Assembly: GCF_019175385.1 (NCBI RefSeq)
Contig: NC_083340.1
Location: forward strand, 24,874,336 to 24,938,335
Length of the DNA: 64,000 bases
Source: Lycium barbarum
Taxonomy: Eukaryota; Streptophyta; Magnoliopsida; Solanales; Solanaceae
Reading direction: 5' to 3'
The notes below the pieces were generated by a model, which saw nothing but the letters and a program-made list of their open reading frames with translations, did no database searches and had not been told where the DNA came from. This document shows, piece after piece, positions 56,101 through 64,000 of this stretch (the first letter of the stretch is position 1; each line of letters starts with the position of its first letter). The translations under genes and the position numbers were made by a program.

Positions 56101-56341
56101 ATTGTTTTGTGATAGTCAGTCCGCTTTGCACATCGCAAATCCGGTTTTCCATGAACGAACAAAGCACATTGAGGTAGATTGTCACTTTGTTCGTGATGCA
56201 ATTAATGAAGGTTTTATTTCTCTGTCACACGTTTTAACATCTTCACAATTGGCAGATATTTTTACCAAAGCTCTCGGCAAAACTCAGTTTGACTTCTTGC
56301 TTTCCAAGTTGGGCATTTTTTATTCCCATGCTCCAACTTGA
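53145..56341 (+). pseudogene. pol: Ty1/copia polyprotein, 5'-deleted (GAG-pre-integrase, integrase, RT, RNase H)
   Basis: It begins abruptly at the end of the protease region (LYVPYLRCNLLSVPQL, 53205). The GAG-pre-integrase motif LWHRRLGHPSERV (53440) follows. Integrase (53600-54300) has FLTIVDDFSRAVWIYLL, QSDNGTEF and GTSQQNGRVERKH. A Pro/Ala/Gly-rich linker with two repeats of 'QPAGNP.PAGS' and a 23-G run comes next. Reverse transcriptase (54790-55560) contains YGLKQTPRCW and the catalytic YVDDLIISG. RNase H (55800-56300) contains SSAEAEYRSMA and ADIFTKALG. Gag and the protease active site are absent. Stops at 53982, 55028, 55118 and 55716 and a frame change around 54590-54660 make it inactive. 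It lies between protease copies A and B. Confidence 0.92.
54543..54565 (+). repeat. (G)23 homopolymer
   Basis: A pure G run inside the copia linker, encoding poly-Gly in one frame. It may be a replication-slippage product or a sequencing/assembly artefact. Confidence 0.9.
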
Positions 56342-56350
56342 GGGGGGTAT
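56338..56350 (+). other. Polypurine tract of copia element
   Basis: TTGAGGGGGGTAT directly follows the polyprotein stop and precedes the TG of the 3' LTR. Confidence 0.75.
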
Positions 56351-56535
56351 TGCAGTATAATATCTTGATATTATTTGGTAGCATATTTGTAGGGAAATAA
56401 TTACCATTTATTAGTTAGTTTCCTTGTTTCACTGGGATCTTAGTTTCCTTGTTTCACTAGGGTTCAAGATTGTATCCTATATATATTTTCTCTTGGTGAA
56501 TGAATGGAACAAGTCAAGATTGTATAGTTTCTACA
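56351..56535 (+). mobile_element. 3' LTR of the copia element (185 bp)
   Basis: It begins TGCAGTATAATATC after the polypurine tract and ends AGTTTCTACA, with protease sequence (AAGTCAGAC) starting immediately after. This shows the element had inserted into exon 2 of protease copy B. The 5' LTR is missing. Confidence 0.8.
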
Positions 56536-57431
56536 AAGTCAGACAATCCTTTGTATGATCCTTCAAAATCATCGACATATACAACTAATAGAACTTCGTG
56601 CAAAGGTACATTTAGAGTCGATTATGTTGATAAATCCACTACAAATGGTAGTTGGGGATGTGATACTCTCACTGTAGATGATCATGATCTTGGTACAATA
56701 ATGAACTTCCGATTTGGTTGTGGCCAAGAAAATGTGGATCGCGAAAGCTTTGGTGGTGCAGCTGGAATACTTGGACTTGGCAGAGGGGATTCCTCTTTGC
56801 TATCTCAAAGTGCTAAATCAATGCAAATGTTCAGCTATTATATCCCATTAACAAGTAGCCTTAAGGGAAATCTATATTTTGGGACAAAGCGAAAACGCAA
56901 TCTAACACTTGTTCAACCCAATTTACACCGTTGGTACAAGGGATTAACGAATCAGTAAACTACTATCTCGACCTAGTTGGTATAAGTGTAGCTGGAAAGA
57001 AACTCAAAGTGCCATCGACAATATTTACTTCTCGAGAAACAGTTATAGACAGTGGAACGGTCATCACTCAATTGCCATAAGTGGTATACTCTGCACTTCG
57101 TGCTGAGTTTAGAAAACACATGTTGAATTACCCATTATTATCAGAAAAAGTCGATGGGCTTCTGGACACCTGCTACAGCATTGAAGACGTTGATCAAGTT
57201 GTTTTCCCAGTGATAACATTCCATTTTGGAAAAAGAAGTACTATTGATGTGACTTTGTCAACCCAGGGAATTATATGGACTCCACATGTTAATAAAAAAG
57301 CAATAATGTGCTTGGCTTTTGCTACAGCAGCGGATGTCAGCATTATTGGTAACGTTCAACAACGTGGATTGAATGTGATCTATGATTTGGAAGGGAAAAG
57401 AATTGGATTTGGCAGTAATTGTGCTAGCTAG
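56536..57431 (+). pseudogene. Aspartyl protease copy B, 3' remnant of exon 2
   Basis: It starts at the copia LTR border, at the residue matching SDNPLYDPSKS of copy A. Exon 1, the first catalytic Asp and the intron are therefore gone. It retains GILGLGRG and the second catalytic motif VIDSGTVITQLP (about 57045). Two further lesions: one G missing at 56881 relative to copy A (frameshift), and TAA at 57078-57080 where copies A and C have glutamine. The C-terminus (CLAFATAADVS...GFGSNCAS, stop 57431) is open. It is very similar to copy A and keeps the CAG codon that is TAG in A, so the stop in A arose after duplication or in A alone. Non-functional. Confidence 0.88.
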
Positions 57432-58042
57432 CTGATCAGAGCCAGAGCCAGAGCCAAAGCCAAATGTTTGTTTTTCATGTTTTTAGCGTAAGTACTTGTG
57501 TAATCATTTTAATTGTTATTTATATAATAGCAACTTGTTGTAGCTGACCGCTTCTTTTGAAGGGTCAAAACTTACTTTCATCGGATGTTTACACCAAATT
57601 AATTAATAAATGTATGAAATGTGTTTGTACGTAAACTGCTCTTTCTTCGACATATTGATATGATTTAAGCACCTCTGGAAAGGTTACATATACCAATTGA
57701 ATGCTCAACTTCCCTCAATTTATTACCCACTGGCTTTTAATCGCGACTGAATCAATGAAATCAAGGCCAATGAGAATAATTACTATTGCTCAAGCACAGG
57801 AAATGACACAAAAAAGAAGGTAAACGAAAGAGGGTAGATTTCCATAATTAAATTAGATGTATCTATTGGTTGCAATGGCTTGTTTTAAAGCGAATATTAT
57901 TCCCTTTTCTTTTTTCATTCTATTAAATTCAATCTCCTTCAACATGCATATGCCATCTGTCAATAGAACAAACTCCATTTGTTATGTTGAGGCCTAATGA
58001 TAAGAAGTTAGAGCTCAACTTTCACCAATTAATGTCGAGCAA
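57432..58042. other. 3' flank of copy B
   Basis: To 57828 this repeats the 3' flank of copy A (AGCCAGAGCCAGAGCC motif, GTACGTAAACTGCTC). The sequence from 57829 to 58042 is unique here and has no recognised gene. Confidence 0.6.
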
Positions 58043-58775
58043 TTTGCACGATTGCCTTATTCGGGGATGGTCTTTAATTTTTGGCCTTCAAATTGGTGGT
58101 CTTTGATTTTTGTCCTTCGCTAGAATCCCTTGGTTTCGGGTTCGAACTCCCGTTCAGTCAAAAATTAAAAAAAATCGCAAGACAGATTTTTGACTTATGC
58201 CTGAAGGCAAAACTCTACCTTAAGGTAGATGTTTGCAATAAGGCAATTTTTTTTTTTTAACTTAGTTGGAATTTTGCAAAACTCTGCCTTAAGGCCTAAC
58301 TTTGCTACAGAACTCTGTCCTCCGTTTTTTTTTTAATTACTGAGCCGGGGTTCGAACCCAAACCTCATGGTATTAAGCGAAAGACAAAAATTAAAGACCA
58401 TCAATTTGAGAGACAAAAATTAAAGGGGTCATTTGCACGATTACCCTTTGGCTAATGCCATGAGGTCTAGGGTTCGAACCCCGGCTCAATAAAAAGAAAA
58501 AATCGCAAGGCTTTCGTAGCAAAGTTAAACCTCAGTCAGAGTTAAAACCTAGAGTTTTCTGCCTTGCGAATCCAAACCTCTGTCTTATGAATTTTTTTTA
58601 CTGAGCTGAGATTCGAACCCGGAATCTCGGGATATTAAACGAAGGGCAAACATTAAAGACCACCAATTTGAGGGGCAAAAATTAAAGACCAGTTCCTTTA
58701 AAGAGCAATCCCCTCCCCCCGCCAACACACACAAAAAAAAAAAAACCAGTGAATTTGAAGGACAATCCACGCAAA
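58043..58775. mobile_element. Palindromic MITE family, two abutting copies
   Basis: Same family as 31561-31973. The TTTGCACGATT start occurs at 58043 and again at 58432. The GGTCTTTAATTTTTG, CGCAAGACAGA, GGTTCGAA-CCC and 'TAAAGACCA-CAATTTGAG' blocks appear in both orientations. The right end is near 58775 (GAAGGACAATCCACGCAAA). The second copy lacks part of its left arm. Confidence 0.7.
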
Positions 58776-59361
58776 AAAATGATTAATGTCACGAAGGATA
58801 CCCTTTGGGCTTTGTATCTATTGCCTCGCTATTTTGCGACGTTCTTTATAAATAAATAAATGACATGAAAATTTTGGTGAAAGGGCAAAGGGTCAAATTT
58901 ACCCTTCAAGTATGGTTTATAGTTAAAAGTTGAGATCACATTTGCCCTTCGCGTTAAGATATTTGATAAATTTGCCCTTGCATGGATGAAAGTGTGATTT
59001 GGACTTTACAACACAAAGTAATTAGCCACGTCAGATTCATGTAGGCTCCACGTAAGCTCCCAATGCCCAACAAATATCATTCCATGATTCTAGTTAGTTT
59101 TGTGAATCATATCTTTGTCAAATACAAATAGAACTCCCACATAGATCTAGTGCAACATCACCAACGCTATTCTCATGCACAAAGTCAATCTCCGAGCTAA
59201 CAAAAAAAAAATCAAAATTTAAATTCAAATTAAACTATGGCGTTAATCTAAATACACAAAAATAAATGGATTGGAACAGTAAAAACGGAAAGAAATAGCT
59301 ACCAGGACCGGAAAGATAATTGGCGTTAACTAATTGATGTTGTATTTTTTATAAAGGTCTT
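58776..59361. other. Intergenic, nothing firm
   Basis: A segment at 58880-58990 repeats 'TTTGCCCTT/AAGGGCAAA' motifs and may be an old MITE. No gene was recognised. Confidence 0.35.
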
Positions 59362-60125
59362 CTAATAGCGTATTAATTTTGTTATGAACTATGACTTGCT
59401 AATTTGGTAAGATTGTATAAGAATTGAGAAAGTTTTGATAATTTTCACAACTTGTGGGGTTTTTATGTTTATAAAAAAAAATACAACTTAAGAAATCCAA
59501 ATTGCATATCCAAACATGATTTCATTTCATGGTTTCAAATTATGTCCAAACAGCTCCTAGCATTTGTCCATGATATGAAATCATGATTTCAAATCAGCAT
59601 TTATTTATACAATTTGCACAAAATTTCAACTTCAACTTCATATCATGATGTCAAATCCCAAATTCTCCTAAAAGGTATGATTTAGGATTCCAAATCATAA
59701 TTTCAAATTATTTTAAATGTAAATTTTGACCCATAAATTAATATTTTATTAAAAAAAGACCCATAAGTTAGTAAATATATTTAACAACCATGTTTACCAA
59801 CCATTTATATCACATGTTAAAAATTCTGTAAGTTGGTAGTACATTTATAACACATTTACTCTTATCAACCATTTACTAACTGCATGTACTTACTAGTAAC
59901 GTATTAATTTTGTTATAAACTATGATCTGCTCATTTGACAAGATTGTATAAAAATTGAGAAATTTTTGATGATTTTCACAATTTGTGGGGGTTTTTATGT
60001 CTATTAAAAAAATACAACTTAAGAAATCCAAATTGCATGTCCAAACAAAACTTCAACTTCCAATCGTCACGATTTCAAATCATTAATTTCATATTACGAT
60101 TTCAAATCATATCCAAACGGCTCCT
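59362..60125. repeat. Tandemly duplicated MITE-like sequence
   Basis: A roughly 150-bp block (ATTAATTTTGTTAT-AACTATGA ... ATACAACTTAAGAAATCCAAATTGCAT) occurs at 59366-59513 and 59903-60042 in the same orientation. Each is followed by fragments rich in GATTTCAAATCAT. Each unit ends in a related terminus: TGTCCAAACAGCTCCTA (59550-59566) and TATCCAAACGGCTCCTTA (60110-60127). Confidence 0.75.
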
Positions 60126-60265
60126 TAACGTATACCGACGATGGCTATAGGATTCGGGGGTGAATAGTTTTTAGCCATTTCTAACTAAAATGTTAAGACC
60201 TATAACAAAAAGGACACACGGTGAAAATTTTCATTGTAAAAGGGTAAGTTTCCTCCTTTTTTTTT

Positions 60266-60285
60266 GGGGGGGGGGGGGGGGGGGG
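60266..60285 (+). repeat. (G)20 homopolymer
   Basis: A pure G run preceded by a poly-T run. The surrounding AAAAAGGGCAA-TTTCC units are repeated at 60290-60345. Could form a G-quadruplex or be an assembly artefact. Confidence 0.85.
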
Positions 60286-60361
60286 TGTTTACAAAAAGGG
60301 CAATTTTCCTTCTTCTTTTTTTGGGTACAAAAAGGGCAAATTTCCACCACGAAATTAGAAT

Positions 60362-60500
60362 TTAGACGTATGTTCTGGTTCCATCGACTTTGTTTAAGAC
60401 AAAAGAGACCCTATTGATTTGGATTACTAGTAGACTGACCTGGTGGTCAATTTTGTTTGAGTTAAAGGTTCTCTAGCCCATTACTTGATGGAGACAATTT
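60362..60500 (+). repeat. Upstream segment shared by the protease cluster, copy 3
   Basis: Carries CGTATGTTCTGGTT, ATTGATTTGGATTACTAGTAG, GACTGACCTGGT and AAAGGTTCTCTAGCCCATTAC. It matches copies at 46741 and 48608 and lies about 0.8 kb before copy C. Confidence 0.7.
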
Positions 60501-61009
60501 ATACATTACAAATATTATGACTATTTATTTTCTATTTTTTATATATCTCCTTCAGTAAATAAAACTTAAATTCAAGTAGTTATATATTGAGGCTTAATAC
60601 TCCCGCTGTCCCAATTATGTGAAGATGTTCGGAGTATGAGAATCAAAATAACGAACTTCGATTATGAATTCGAATATAATTTTTTCAAATTTCTTGAAAT
60701 ACAATTTACGTAAGTACATAAAAGTACTGGAGCACAAGTTAGCATGGCTGATTATTCAAAAAATAAAATAAAATGATTGAGAAAAATAAAGTTAAAGAAA
60801 AAATTGTTAAAGAAAACGTGTCACGCCATTAAAACATTACACAACACAATTTCGTAAGTTGAACTTATGGGCAGGGCATTTTCGGTGGACTAGCCCACTT
60901 CCCATTATCCAACAGGGCAATTCCTCCCACATAATTAAGGAAGCCATTGAAAGGTGACTAAAACGCTAGAAACGGGACTACCCGAACTTATATCTTCGGG
61001 GTACATAAT

Positions 61010-61296
61010 ATAGCTTTCAAACTTTTAAAATAATCTTTCAAAGAAGTCCCCACCGTGAAATCGATAAAAGATTGGTCAATAGCGGGTGACACTAAAGCCA
61101 ACTAAAACTGAAAAACATTAAAAAGGAAAAAAAAAAAAAAAAAGAATCGGAAAGACTTGAAGTCGTCTAGCATTGACTTGTTCTCCCTTTTAAGTATATA
61201 TGAATATGAATAACGGGTTGATCCTATAAACAAATTAAAGGAGTCAGAATACACAACGAAAACAAAAAAATCTGTTTTGAGTTTCATTCTACATAT
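61010..61296 (+). promoter_or_regulatory. Proximal promoter and 5' UTR of protease copy C
   Basis: Homologous to 49990-50274. It holds the palindrome GACTTGAAGTC (61154-61164), W-box core TTGACT (61173-61178), TATA-like TATATATGAA (61195-61204) and GGGTTGATCCTATAA. The TATA-to-ATG distance is about 100 bp in both genes. Conservation across the duplication suggests functional sites, which I infer rather than show. Confidence 0.65.
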
Positions 61297-63540
61297 ATGG
61301 CTTGGAGGTATAAACATATTCCTACATGTTTCTTTTTGATGTATTACCTAACAGTTGTGACTATTCTTGGAGAAACACTCTCAGCAACAGCTCACTCTCA
61401 GGTGAAGCCAAAACCCAACTGCCAGAGGTCTAGCTCAGGTAAATTCTTAATTGGTCCTCCCATTTGCATGTTTCTCACGGTTTGGAGTAGCCTGCAACTT
61501 CTGAATTATTAGCAGCGGATTAGTAACAAATTATCAAAAAAAAAAAAAAGTAGCTCCGAGCAATTTAGCAATTGATCATTAATGAAGAAAATCGTTTTTT
61601 TTTCATATAGTGTTTATTGTCAAATGAGGTACGTGTTTTGGCCATGCGCAAAGCGCGCACACTAAACTAGTATGTGGATATGTGTATCATGATTTAATGG
61701 AGTTGAGGGTTCGCTCAGTGGGGATTAGGCTCGTATGTGCTTTCGTAACCCTTCAGTTTTGGATTGTGACACTAATATAAATTAGTTTGAGCTAAAACTA
61801 GGGGTGTCAACGGTTTCTCAAATATTGACTGAACCCAATCGTACCGAACCCATTAGTAGATTTTAATAAAACTGTAGGTTTCTATATAAACCTATAACAG
61901 ATTGAATAATTAGGGTAGACTTTTTATTTTATAAGATTAAATCGAAAAAATGGCGAATCCAACCGAATCATTGACGCCCCCACCCCCACCCCCCTACAGC
62001 CAGATATCACAAGTTTTGGTAAATTAATAGTTTATCGTAAAAATGGCGCGGTCTCATGACCAACTTCTGGTCTGCTTATTAATGTTCGGCCATCGTTTAA
62101 AATGTAATGAAAAAATGGTCAGTTTTTAGTTACAGTTTACCACTTTATATGCATTGTTAATCGTTTTTGTAATCCAATTATATGTTCTCTTCTTACTTTT
62201 GTAATTTTGACCCTGCAAAGTTTTAGCTATTTGCTATTCACCCCTCTTTCGAAACTTGAATTCTGACTTTGTAGCTATATTTGCCTAATTCATGAACTTG
62301 TTTTCATAGTGCATTAGTGCTTATGAAGTTATTATGGTTTTATGTAGGTCCAATAATTGAATCGCACAATTCGGAAAGAGTTTCTAGATTTGAACCTTGC
62401 TCTCCAAATGCTAATCAAATGAAAACTCCACCATCTGGAAAACATCTAAGCAGGAATCAAACTCGAGATCGTTCAAAAAATAAAAAACTAAATCGCCAAC
62501 GTTATGGTAATAGTCCTCTTGATAATGGACTTGATCAAATTGATTCTGATTATGTTTGGTTTACTGTGACGATAAGTCTTGGCACACCACAACAAAATTA
62601 TAACTTAATCGCGGATACTGGTAGCCATTTGACTTGGGTACGTTGCCAACCTTGTTTCCAAGGTTGCACATCAAATGATCCTTTGTATGATCCTTCAAAA
62701 TCATTGTGCAAAGATACAATATCAGATCCCTTTAATGTCACTTATGCTGATAACTCGTTTACAAAAGGTATTTGGGGATGTGATACTCTCACTATAGATG
62801 ATCTTGGTAGAATAATGAACTTTAATTTTGGTTGTGGCCAAGAAAATGTCGAGAGAGACAATTTTGTTGGTGCAGCTGGAATTCTTGGACTTGGCAAAGG
62901 AGAGTTCTCTTTGACATCTCAAAGTGATGCATCAATACAAATGTTCAGCTATTTTGTCCCAGAAAATAGTCGTGATGGGAATTTACATTTTGGGGATAAA
63001 GCCAGGAATATATTTAACACTTGTAATTCAAACCCATTTACGCCATTGGTAGAAGGCGATGATCCAGTAAAGTACTATCTTGACCTAGTTGGTATAAGTG
63101 TAGATGGAAATAAACTCGATGTCTCATCTACAAAATTCACATCTGGAGGTACAATTATCGACAGTGGAACGATCATCACTCGATTGCCACAGGAGGTATA
63201 CACTGCACTTAGTGGTGCTATTAGACAGTCCATGTCTAATTACACATCATTAGAACATGTCGATGGCCTCCTAGACACCTGCTATCACTTAGAGGGAAAC
63301 GAACCATTTGTGCTACCAGAGATTAAATTCCATTTTGGAGAAGAGAGTACTATTGATGTGACTTTGTCAAACAGTGGAACTATATGGAAGAAAAATGATA
63401 CAGTAAATTGTTTGGCTTTTGCTGCAACGGAAAGCATTAATAGTAATAGCATTATTGGTATCGTTCCACAACGTGGATTCAATGTGCTTTATGATTTGGA
63501 AGGGGAAAGGATTGGATTTGGCCGTAGTTGTGCTAGCTAG
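61297..63540 (+). CDS. Aspartyl protease copy C (A1 family, nepenthesin/CND41-like), intact two-exon gene
   Basis: Exon 1 is 61297-61438 and exon 2 is 62348-63540. Donor CAG|GTAAAT and acceptor TGTAG|GT join in phase 1 to give a 444-residue protein. The first ATG follows the conserved promoter at the same distance as in copy A. Residues 1 to about 30 form a signal peptide with a hydrophobic core, so the protein should enter the secretory pathway. The TAXi_N half has the first catalytic motif IADTGSHLTW (Asp137), a Cys-rich loop (CQPCFQGC) and GILGLGKG. The TAXi_C half has the second catalytic motif IIDSGTIITRLP (Asp319) and ends GFNVLYDLEG...GFGRSCAS. Both catalytic aspartates and the length fit plant A1 proteases (about 430-470 residues) of the At5g10770/CND41 type. 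Relatives act in protein turnover, senescence and defence; the substrate is unknown. The intron holds a MITE and a Helitron-like terminus. Confidence 0.92.
61645..61670 (+). mobile_element. Possible Helitron 3' terminus in intron 1 of copy C
   Basis: TGCGC-AAAGC-GCGCA can form a short hairpin (61645-61659), followed by CACTAAA and CTAG, then T. This is the Helitron 3'-end pattern. The 5' end was not identified, and intron 1 of copy A lacks this sequence. Confidence 0.4.
61800..61980. mobile_element. MITE (GGGGTGTCAA family) in intron 1 of copy C
   Basis: The left end GGGGTGTCAACGG and the complement of the right end, GGGGCGTCAATG, are inverted repeats. The blocks GAACCCAATCG/CCAACCGAATC lie inside. 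I recall GGGGTGTCAA ends from plant hAT-type MITEs. The right flank is a poly-C tract, which obscures the target duplication. Confidence 0.6.
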
Positions 63541-64000
63541 TTGATCAGAGCCAGAGCCAAAATTTCATTTTTCATGTTCTTAGCATAACTTGTGTAATCA
63601 AACTTAATTGTTATTTACTATTAAGTTTATCAGTGATGATAAGCTTTGTATGTAAATCACTGATTTTGTGTTTCATTTTCGCATGTAAGTTCGTTGGTTT
63701 CGAAGAAATTACTTTCGTTTAGCCTTGCATTTTGCTGAGATATTGTCGAAGCTTGTAGTGCCTTCTTCTCCTCTCTCGATAAAGGTACTTTGCGATTTTC
63801 AAATTTCAAATTTTCAGTTCAGTTGATATGAGAAGCCATAAAGCTTAGCATCTGCCATTTCAGTGAACTTTTCATAGTGAGATTGTTTGTAGAATTGCTT
63901 GAACAATTTTGTTTGAAATTGATCTTTGTTAATTCGCTTTTAAAATAATTGTTTCATTATCATGGATATTACGGATTGAAATTATTGTCGAAGGTGATTT
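63541..64000. other. 3' UTR and flank of protease copy C
   Basis: The first about 90 bp (TTGATCAGAGCCAGAGCC, CATTTTTCATGTT, ACTTGTGTAATCA) match the 3' regions of copies A and B. Nothing else is recognised up to the window end. Confidence 0.6.

Noticed and set aside
18088..56341. Endogenous pararetrovirus sequence
   Set aside because: All reverse transcriptase and integrase regions fit Ty3/gypsy or Ty1/copia, and the LINE pieces fit L1; no viral movement-protein or coat-protein-like region was seen.
1..64000. CRISPR arrays, bacterial operons, organellar DNA insertions
   Set aside because: No regularly spaced repeats with unique spacers, no compact co-directional genes, and no recognisable plastid or mitochondrial genes.

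Overview
This window is plant nuclear DNA and reads as repeat-rich intergenic sequence of a Solanaceae-type dicot. That placement is an inference from recalled sequence families: chromovirus LTRs, a SolS-like and an Au-like tRNA-derived SINE, and CND41-like aspartyl proteases. The sequence is AT-rich and contains no bacterial-type operons, CRISPR arrays or rRNA. Almost every protein-like frame belongs to a decayed transposable element. Only one host gene appears intact: a two-exon secreted aspartyl protease at 61297-63540.

Left part (1-27703): a Tekay-like Ty3/gypsy chromovirus occupies about 1-15109. Its 5' LTR is split into three pieces by two insertions: a 3.7 kb block flanked by a 41-bp direct repeat, and a 5.0 kb TG...CA element with the 5-bp target duplication AAAGC. 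Its gag-pol (9574-14291) carries many stops and two visible frameshifts. Next come an unclassified LTR-like block, a LINE endonuclease fragment (minus strand), a CpG-rich 53-bp tandem repeat, and a 5'-truncated Tat/Retand-type Ty3/gypsy element (about 18088-27703). The Tat element has a second RNase H, two separate antisense genes with PF04195-like domains, a polypurine tract and a 585-bp 3' LTR.

Middle (27704-49800): intergenic DNA packed with small elements whose ends can be read directly. These are a Stowaway-like MITE, two SINEs, two Mutator-type long-TIR elements with 9-bp target duplications (30418-31453, 36691-37441), a palindromic MITE family, a 3.6 kb hAT element (33008-36584), its 1.5 kb internally deleted relative with a perfect 8-bp target duplication (47030-48574), a roughly 4.3 kb non-autonomous Helitron with reiterated internal modules (37888-42215), and a LINE RNase H/zf-RVT fragment (minus strand).

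Right part (49990-64000): a small aspartyl protease cluster. Copy A (50275-52749) keeps both catalytic motifs but has an exon-1 frameshift and a late stop. Copy B (56536-57431) is a 5'-truncated remnant abutting a Ty1/copia LTR. Copy C is intact. A 5'-deleted copia element (53145-56535) bridges A and B, and its edges suggest one deletion that fused the 3' flank of A to the copia element inside B. A and C share a conserved proximal promoter with a GACTTGAAGTC palindrome, a W-box core and a TATA box. The copies differ in their nested MITEs, so the cluster records successive duplication and transposition. No convincingly new molecular system is seen. The most unusual points are the copia-bridged protease duplication, the amplified Helitron, the twin antisense Tat genes, the CpG-rich repeat, and a tRNA T-arm-like motif conserved inside the hAT family.
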